64,000 nt of DNA. Origin: Rhynchospora pubera (taxonomy: Eukaryota > Streptophyta > Magnoliopsida > Poales > Cyperaceae). A model generated the notes under the pieces. That model worked only from the letters and a program-made list of their open reading frames with translations. It did no database searches and was not told where the DNA came from. Each line of letters opens with the position of its first letter. Position 1 is the first letter of the stretch. Positions 57,216 through 64,000 of the stretch are shown here, in pieces. A program made the translations under genes and the position numbers. The stretch is taken from NCBI GenBank assembly GCA_028095005.1, contig CM051459.1, positions 42,972,257-43,036,256 on the forward strand, in the 5' to 3' direction.

Positions 57216-59504
57216 TCGGCAATTAATTAAGATTCTAAAATTGTATATGATTTTAGTGGATGTGAAGTGAGCTTGTACGGTATCTTATTTTCCTTTTTTG
57301 TTTAATTTAGTAGGCAAAGCCTACTACAAAATGAATGGAAAGGAGCATGTAAAGTTATTTGAAATAAAAAGAAAAAAGGAATTTGAATCACCGGTTGTGA
57401 AGAAAATGGTTAAAAAAATTCAAACCAATTAGACAAAAATAAAAGAAAAAATTAAATGAATTTGACAAAATAAAAAGGGTATGCCTTTGTTTTTTGTTTT
57501 TTTTTATTAACTTGACAAGTTGATAGTGGATGACTGGATGGTGGAAATCAAATGAATTTTACAAAATTAAATTAAATTTTAGACGTTCTTTATTAGCTTT
57601 GAAAGAGGCTAACCAAAGCAGAAAGATGAATTAGATTTACTAGCAAAAGATGCCTTCGTATGTAGGCAAATAAAAAAATAAAATAATGTTAGATAATAAA
57701 GATATGTTGCACAATTTATCATCCAGATACAAATAGATATGTTGTTCAATTTGTTTCCTTACTAGCTAGATGGGAAAAAAATATATATTATTGTTTTGTC
57801 TAGTGATTGATATCGAACCACATATTAAATCGATCAAACCACACAAATAGATGGATACACGCTAGATCTACACGTATAATACTTCTTGGATCTGAGCATT
57901 TATAAGGAGTAAAGATTTATAAATATATAAGCTATGAAGTTTGACTGTGGATGTTCTTCAGAATGATGTGTGTGATTATACGATGAAAGTATTTGTGCTT
58001 TGAATACGTGTAAATCCTGTGCAAAATTTAAATATAAATTTATATAAAAATTTTAATTTATTTAGAATTCACACTTATAAATGAAGATACAGAGAGATAT
58101 GGCGCATTACAAATTTTATATTGAATCCAAAGTACACAAGCTGTAAAAGTAACAGAGCGGCAGTAATTGTAGTCCATTTTTTTTTTCAAAAAAAATTTGT
58201 AATCCATTATGATTAAACTATGTTGTTGTGTATCTTCATCAGTCTAATTATGTCATTTTGTCCAAAGAAGGAGAAAGAGGGAGAATTATTCTAGTAAAGA
58301 TCAAAGAAAGTTTTGTACTGGGCTGCATTTGGTTTAGAATAGGGCGAGCCGGATGAGGCTCGAGCTCGACCAAACACTCAACCTGACCTGGACGATCCAC
58401 AGATATTTGCACCAGCTAATTTAGTTGTGATTTTTTCTAAAAAAAAAAACAATTGATATTAGTAATTGCATAATTAGATATATGCATGCCGAGTATATTT
58501 GACTAAAAAATTATGTATAAATGTAACTTTAAATTTTAGTAAGGATCATCCCGTTTATTTTGTTCGGTTGCTTATCTTTTAACTTTTATAAGGTGTTTTG
58601 GTTTGATAAAAATGCCCGGCGTAGTAGGAATTTCAAAATTACAAGGACATATCTGCAAAAATTTAATGTAAACAATGTGCCAATTTCGCAATAATGACCA
58701 TGTAAGCGTTTTCGCGCGTAACACCAACTCATATTTTGCTGTCCTTCCACCTACAAATAATACGATCATGTCACGGGTCAACATTCTGGTTGTAGTTTTT
58801 ATTATGCTCCGTCGTCACAAAATTTTATTACTTCATTCAAATTTTTCGAATTTAATTGATTTTTAAGGATGTTTAGTATTTATTAATTAATATTATTAGA
58901 TGTTTTCGCAAGCCAATAAGAAACTAAACTTTAAAAAACTATATGCTAGTTCAAAATCTCTTAATTATTTTATCATTTTATGGATGGTATCTTGTCTCCC
59001 AAAGAATACTCAAGTAATTGACTCAGATAATATATGATAGAAATAAAAATAAAATTGAACAAGCACTGGATATTTAATAAAAGAATTGCCAAATAAAGTT
59101 GCTAAGAAATTTGCCTTCTTTCAGAATGAAAATCACTATGTTTTTAATACAGGAGAAAATTAGAAAGAAACACAATAAATTACTCGTCTAATTTATTAGT
59201 TAAAGAAATATATTAAAATAAATTGCATTATGAACAATTTTATAACCGTTTTTAAACTTAAATCATTCAATTTAATCATGATTAGACATGAATGATCTAA
59301 AATTCAAGTCTGATAAAAAAATTTTATCCACCATAAAATTATCCCTAATAGAATTTAATTGCACGACCGAAACAAAGTTATTTTAGACTATTAATTTAAT
59401 AATATTTTAATTTTTCCCATACAAAATTAATCTAGAAAACTGATCGAGCCTGATAAATAATTTGGAATTTTGTAGTCGAGCCATGCGTTTCCAGCTAGTC
59501 AGAC
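57216..59504. other. Unassigned intergenic DNA
   Basis: Strongly AT-rich. I see no gene, terminus or long repeat. Open frames are short and random in composition. Confidence 0.5.
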
Positions 59505-59513
59505 TTCTATAAT

Positions 59514-59846
59514 GAGAAAGTTTAATATGCACCATAGTGCATAGAGGTTTCTATGCACTGCAGACTTTTTCGAGAGTAGTTTTGTAAATTTACAAATCTA
59601 ATTTAACCAATCTAATCTACATATTGAAATCTCATAGCAAAACAAATTTTACGATTTTACAACATTCAAAAAATGACATGTTTTAAAAAAAAAAAAAATA
59701 GTAATAAAATCTAAAAAATTATAAAATTTGGGTTGCTATGAGATTTTAATACGTAGATTAGATTTGTAAATTCATAAAAATATATCTTCAAAAAATCAGC
59801 AGTGCATAGAAACCTCTATGCACTACGGTGCATATTAAACTTTCTC
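59514..59846. mobile_element. MULE-type foldback MITE, family D, 333 bp
   Basis: The ends are GAGAAAGTTTAATATGCACC and its exact complement. TTCTATAAT and TTCTATAAC flank it (59505-59513 and 59847-59855), a 9-bp duplication with one mismatch. A GTGCATAGAGGTTTCTATGCAC palindrome-like segment lies inside each end. It sits about 230 bp upstream of the SEC3 start codon. Confidence 0.87.
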
Positions 59847-60078
59847 TTCTATAACAACGTTGCTACAAGTATCAACTCACCCGTTACACAAATACACGAA
59901 GTAATCATGCACAGAAAAGTTGATTTCGTCCAAAACGACATCTGAAGCTCTGACAATCTCGTAAAGAGAGAGAAGAATTGCCAGAGGAAATAGAACAAAC
60001 AAACAAACTAAGTTGACTTCAGTTATCTCTCCTCCTTCCTTCCTTCCTCCACCATCCCTCTCTCTCTCTCTCTCCACA

Positions 60079-63000
60079 ATGGCGAGATCAAGCGCGGAGG
60101 ACATGGAGCTGAGGAAGTCGTGCGCGGTGGCCATCGCCGGCTCCGGTGGCAAAGAGGAGGAAATCGTTCTCTCCATTCGTGTCGCCAAAGGTCGTGGCAT
60201 TTTCGAGAAACTTGGTCGCCTCGCCGAACCCAGAGTTCTCGCTGTCACTAGTACATTTCTCTCTCTCTCTCTCTCTCGCTCTACATCTCTGTTTTATCTA
60301 GCCGACCGTTAGCATTTCGCTTCTCTCAGACTTTGTATCGAACACATGGCATTCAACATTTTCTCTTGTGGAGAAACTATGTTGTTTGGATGTTAGAATT
60401 ATTTTCGTTTGAGCCATTTTTTTTATCACATCTTGTCAGAAATCAACTTTATAAGAAAATGGATATGTGTTTGATATTGTCATATAAATTTTCACCCTTG
60501 GCAGCGAACACACCATAAATTGCTGTAAACGTTCTCATTTGGTTCATACTGGTGTATCCCAATTCTTTCTTATTTGAGTGGTTTGAGGGTATGACCCAGT
60601 GTTTACTTATTCGGCCTCTTTTTTTTTTTTTCTTAACTTAATCAAGGCTAAATTGGGTAAATAATAAATTAGAGGACAATTATGGAATTAATGCACAAAT
60701 ATGGGAGACTGTAAATGAGGATAATTGGAGGATGAGTAAGGCATTGTACAACTGGTGATAATGCTACATGTGTAAAAGTTCATCGGTGCATATCTTTTTT
60801 TGGAACCACCATGAGATGAGATATTATTTTAACAGCAGGAAATTATATTTTTTACCTGAAATTCCATGAATTTGTGATTAAGATTTAATTTTTTCCAGCT
60901 AAACATTCAGCACGGAGTGAAAAAACCAAGGCCTTTATTCGCGTGCTAAAGTATTCATCTGGTGCTGGACTTGAGGTCATTTTCTATTCTCTAAATTAAT
61001 TTATTAATTGGTTATAGGTTTTACATTTAAAATGAGGAAAAAATTGTTGTCTGTTTACAATTATGGATAATCTTGTACTTTTTTGTTTGAATTTTCTTTT
61101 TCTTGAGATGTGTTGGCACTTCCCTGCACCTTTAGCTAAGTGGGCTTGGTAGTACAGCTGTGGGTTTATTGATGCCTAAAATGGGTGAATTGGTTTTAAG
61201 TTCACAACTGGTCGATTGAGGTTACTTTTATTGAATTGAGGTTACTTTTATTGAATTGGTTTTATTGATGCATAACAAGATTCATTTGGTCGATTGAGGT
61301 TACTTTTAACAAATGACTTTTCCATTGTTCTGGTTTAAGGATGGGAATAACAATTAGAGGTACAAAGTGGCATGATATAGATCCTTGAATCAAACCAAAA
61401 GATAGTAATATAGGAAGCATTATAAAGATAAAGTTTCTCTTTTATTATCGCTGTGCAGCCAGCAAAACTGTACAAGCTGAAACACCTGACGAAGCTGGAG
61501 GTTGTCACTAATGATCCCAGTGGATGTACATTTTTTATGGTACATTTTCTATTATCCTCAGTCATACTTATTTTTTTGATGATTATTAGATTATTTCGGT
61601 TGGCATTACAAAATTTCAAAGAGCTCATGGTTTTAGTTTGCTTCAACATAATTTTATATTCAAAAGTGTACTTAATGTAGGGTTTTGATAATCTAAGAAG
61701 CCAAAGTGTTGCTCCTCCCCAATGGACAATGCGCAATATCGATGACAGGTAACATCTTAGAAAATAAATAAGGGTACCAAATTGTTCCTTACTGATATTA
61801 TCTCGTGAATGTTAGTAAAACAGATGCCTGAGCTTTGACTTGGTCTTCAACTGTTATTAGTATCCAGATGTAGACTTTGATACTGTACCACTTAACTGTC
61901 TAGTAAATTGATACATGATCTGTAAATATGTTGTTCTTGTTAGTACTGACTAGTGGCTTTCATACTAGGCTTGGTGGTTTTATACGATGATTTATTAATC
62001 CAGTTGTTGTTGCGATTATTGATTTTATTTTCCTTTTTGGCAATTATGTTAGGAATCGTCTGCTTTTTTGCATATTAAACTTGTGCAAGGAGATATTGGC
62101 TCGACTTCCGAAAGTTAATGGGATTGACATTGTCGAACTTGCACTATGGGCAAAGGTTTTTTTCCCCTCTTTTCTTTGCCTCTTGTTTTCTTATACCGAT
62201 GTATATTAGGTATGATTCTACTCTGTGTCACCGCCACAATTTTTTGAATCGACAATTATGGACCTTGCTCCCATTTGTATTGTTCCTTTTCAGTTCATAG
62301 AATTCATGGTGTTATTAACCTTGGCAGGAACATAAACCTAAACAAAAAATCAACAGAAGTATCTATTCAACATGACTTTTTGTACATCAAAATGTTACCA
62401 TATCTAGGGGTTATTCTTTGTTTCCCTGTCTGATTATTTATTTAGGATAACACTCCAGCAGTAATAACAACACAAGTAACTACAACCCAAGAAAGCAACC
62501 AAGATGGAGCCACAGTAACGGTAGTCAAAGAAAGAGAGGTGCAAGTAGTAAGTGTGGAAAAGGATCTCCTCGTTTCTCATGCTGAAGAAGAAGAAGAAGA
62601 TATGGAATCTATGAAATCCCTTCTTAGCATGTATGTTTTGTTTCAGGCAAAAGGAATATTTTAGATTATGTTTGTACCTCAGTACCAGACACAAATATTC
62701 GTAAGACAACATTAGATTTTTTATTGAAGAAGTTCAGCGATTGAAAAGATGAAGCCTACTTTTGGAAACAAGAATATATCCCTTACAGAGCATCTGACTA
62801 CCAGTAGTAGATTAATTGTCTTTAATTTTGTTTAATTATAGGTATCTTATGGGGATTGGTGAAACAGAGGCTTTCTCAGAGAGAATGAAGCAAGAGCTCC
62901 TTGCCTTGGAAGCCACAAATGTGTACTCTCTTTTAGAAGCAGAACCCTTGTTGGATGAGGTACCTATCTTCATTCAAAATTTCTGTTTTATTTGAATTTT

Positions 63001-64000
63001 CAGTTTTGGCTTGTTTTGTGTGTAGTCTTTACATCACAGTAAGTTGAGGTTCTTTTGCATGTTCGGGGGTAGTCCTGTCAATTTAGCAGTACAAGTTTGG
63101 AAATAATTATGTTTATTGGGATACAGTGAAGATTAAATGATTAGTTGTTTTTTTGAGATTTAATCGTCTTCCAGCTGCTTAACTCGGATGCTTCTGTATC
63201 CAGAAAAGTTTATTCCAAGATAATTTAACGGTCAGAGGATTTATAGGAAGCTCAGTTGAGCTAATTTAAAAAATGATTAGGAGGTGGCGATTGCACTGCT
63301 TCTGTTACATTACACGTGAACACAGTATCTATATCTAGTGTTAAAATTGCAGTCCATGGTGTGACTGTTACCATTTTGGTTATATTTGTTAGGAAATTAA
63401 AGGAAAAAATACATACAAACAATAACATTCTATTTCAAAGTGAAACATCCTAAAACACATTGGGTTGTTTGGATGGGTAAGGAATAAGCAAGAATAGCAA
63501 ATTCTGGGCGGAAATTTATTCCTAACCATCCAAACTCTTCACAAAATTACACACTTCCCAATATTTTCCGCCTAGGAATAGGCTATTCCTCTTATTCCCA
63601 ATATTGGTTATAATTGCAATAATTTGGAATTTTCAGGTAGTTAAGGGATTGGATGCAGCAACACTTTATATAGATGACATAGATGAATGGCTTCAAATCT
63701 TCAATGTCAAGCTTCGACATATGAGAGAGGATATTGCATCTGTATGTTCCCTGTAGGGTAGTAAAAAACTATATGGTGGTGTTGAGATGAGGATTTAGGA
63801 GTATCTAGAAATATCAGCATAGTACACAGTCATTAATTGAGTTATCATATAAACTATAAAGAGAAGTTAAAAATTACTTGCATATACAAAAGAAGCATTG
63901 TAGTATGTACTATAAATATACTTGTTTGTTAAAGATAATTTTATATTTTCAACAGTACTACTAGGATAACAGCTCTGAACTATTTTCAGATTGAATCAAG
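60079..64000 (+). CDS. SEC3: Exocyst subunit SEC3, 5' part (continues past the window)
   Basis: Nine exons are recognised: 60079-60250, 60899-60975, 61459-61539, 61681-61748, 62053-62155, 62446-62630, 62842-62959, 63637-63741 and 63990 onward. All have GT-AG borders and join in frame for the first 306 codons. The product matches plant SEC3 closely: RTKAF-type KTKAFIRVLKYSSG, then LKHLTKLEVVTNDPSGCTF, GFDNLRSQSVAPPQWTMRN, and MGIGETEAFSERMKQELLALE. SEC3 is part of the octameric exocyst, which tethers secretory vesicles to the plasma membrane. The N-terminal part here corresponds to the PH-like membrane/GTPase-binding region. Exon 6 carries a variable, acidic Gln/Thr/Val-rich stretch. The 5' leader is CT-rich. 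An in-frame upstream ATG at 60013 is in that leader, but the conserved MA(K/R)SSA start supports 60079. Confidence 0.96.
63462..63600 (+). mobile_element. Short repeat, GTTTGGAT family copy 2 (SEC3 intron 7 of the numbered set)
   Basis: It starts GGGTTGTTTGGATGGG and carries TTTATTCCTAACCATCCAAA and ACACTTCCCAATATTTTC, very close to 10492-10612. It lies in the intron between 62959 and 63637 and stops about 35 bp before the acceptor. Confidence 0.65.

Overview
The window is nuclear DNA of a flowering plant, most likely a eudicot. It is AT-rich, its host genes are broken by spliceosomal introns, it has a nuclear tRNA gene, and it is packed with plant transposable elements and one endogenous plant pararetrovirus. 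The species cannot be fixed from the sequence.

Layout. From 1 to 7.3 kb is transposon land. It is dominated by a complete 5.6-kb CACTA-type element (733-6337) with a 3-bp ATG target duplication. The element has no transposase but carries two genes of the DUF4283-like class and dense arrays of palindromic AACGGTTA sites. From 7.4 to 10.0 kb is a four-exon phytoglobin gene whose first intron is GC-AG and holds a foldback MITE. From 10.3 to 16.2 kb lie several small DNA transposons and a two-exon gene for a 77-residue single-pass membrane protein, preceded by three TGACGTCA palindromes. From 16.2 to 23.7 kb is a badnavirus-like endogenous pararetrovirus on the minus strand. It is nearly full length, broken by one in-frame stop, and bracketed by degenerate inverted repeats at (TA)n tracts. 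From 23.7 to 25.1 kb are three foldback MITEs separated by microsatellites. From 25 to 32 kb is mostly unassigned AT-rich DNA with one tRNA-Glu(UUC).

From 32.06 to 49.11 kb is a three-level nest. A decayed Ty3/gypsy element (TSD AGATA) was hit by a copia-type element that is now a solo LTR (TSD GAGAG). That solo LTR was in turn hit by a young related copia element (TSD GAAAT) with about 1% LTR divergence. From 51.0 to 52.4 kb is a non-autonomous hAT element with an 8-bp TSD and a foldback inside it. From 53.5 to 55.4 kb is a BTB/POZ gene. A LINE reverse-transcriptase relic follows at 56-57 kb and a MULE-type MITE at 59.5 kb. The first nine exons of the exocyst gene SEC3 run off the right edge.

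The host genes (phytoglobin, small membrane protein, BTB/POZ, SEC3, tRNA-Glu) are functionally unrelated. The window's main interest is its mobile DNA: the CACTA element with its two-gene cassette and MYB-like arrays, the pararetrovirus held between inverted repeats, and the cleanly readable insertion history at 32-49 kb.
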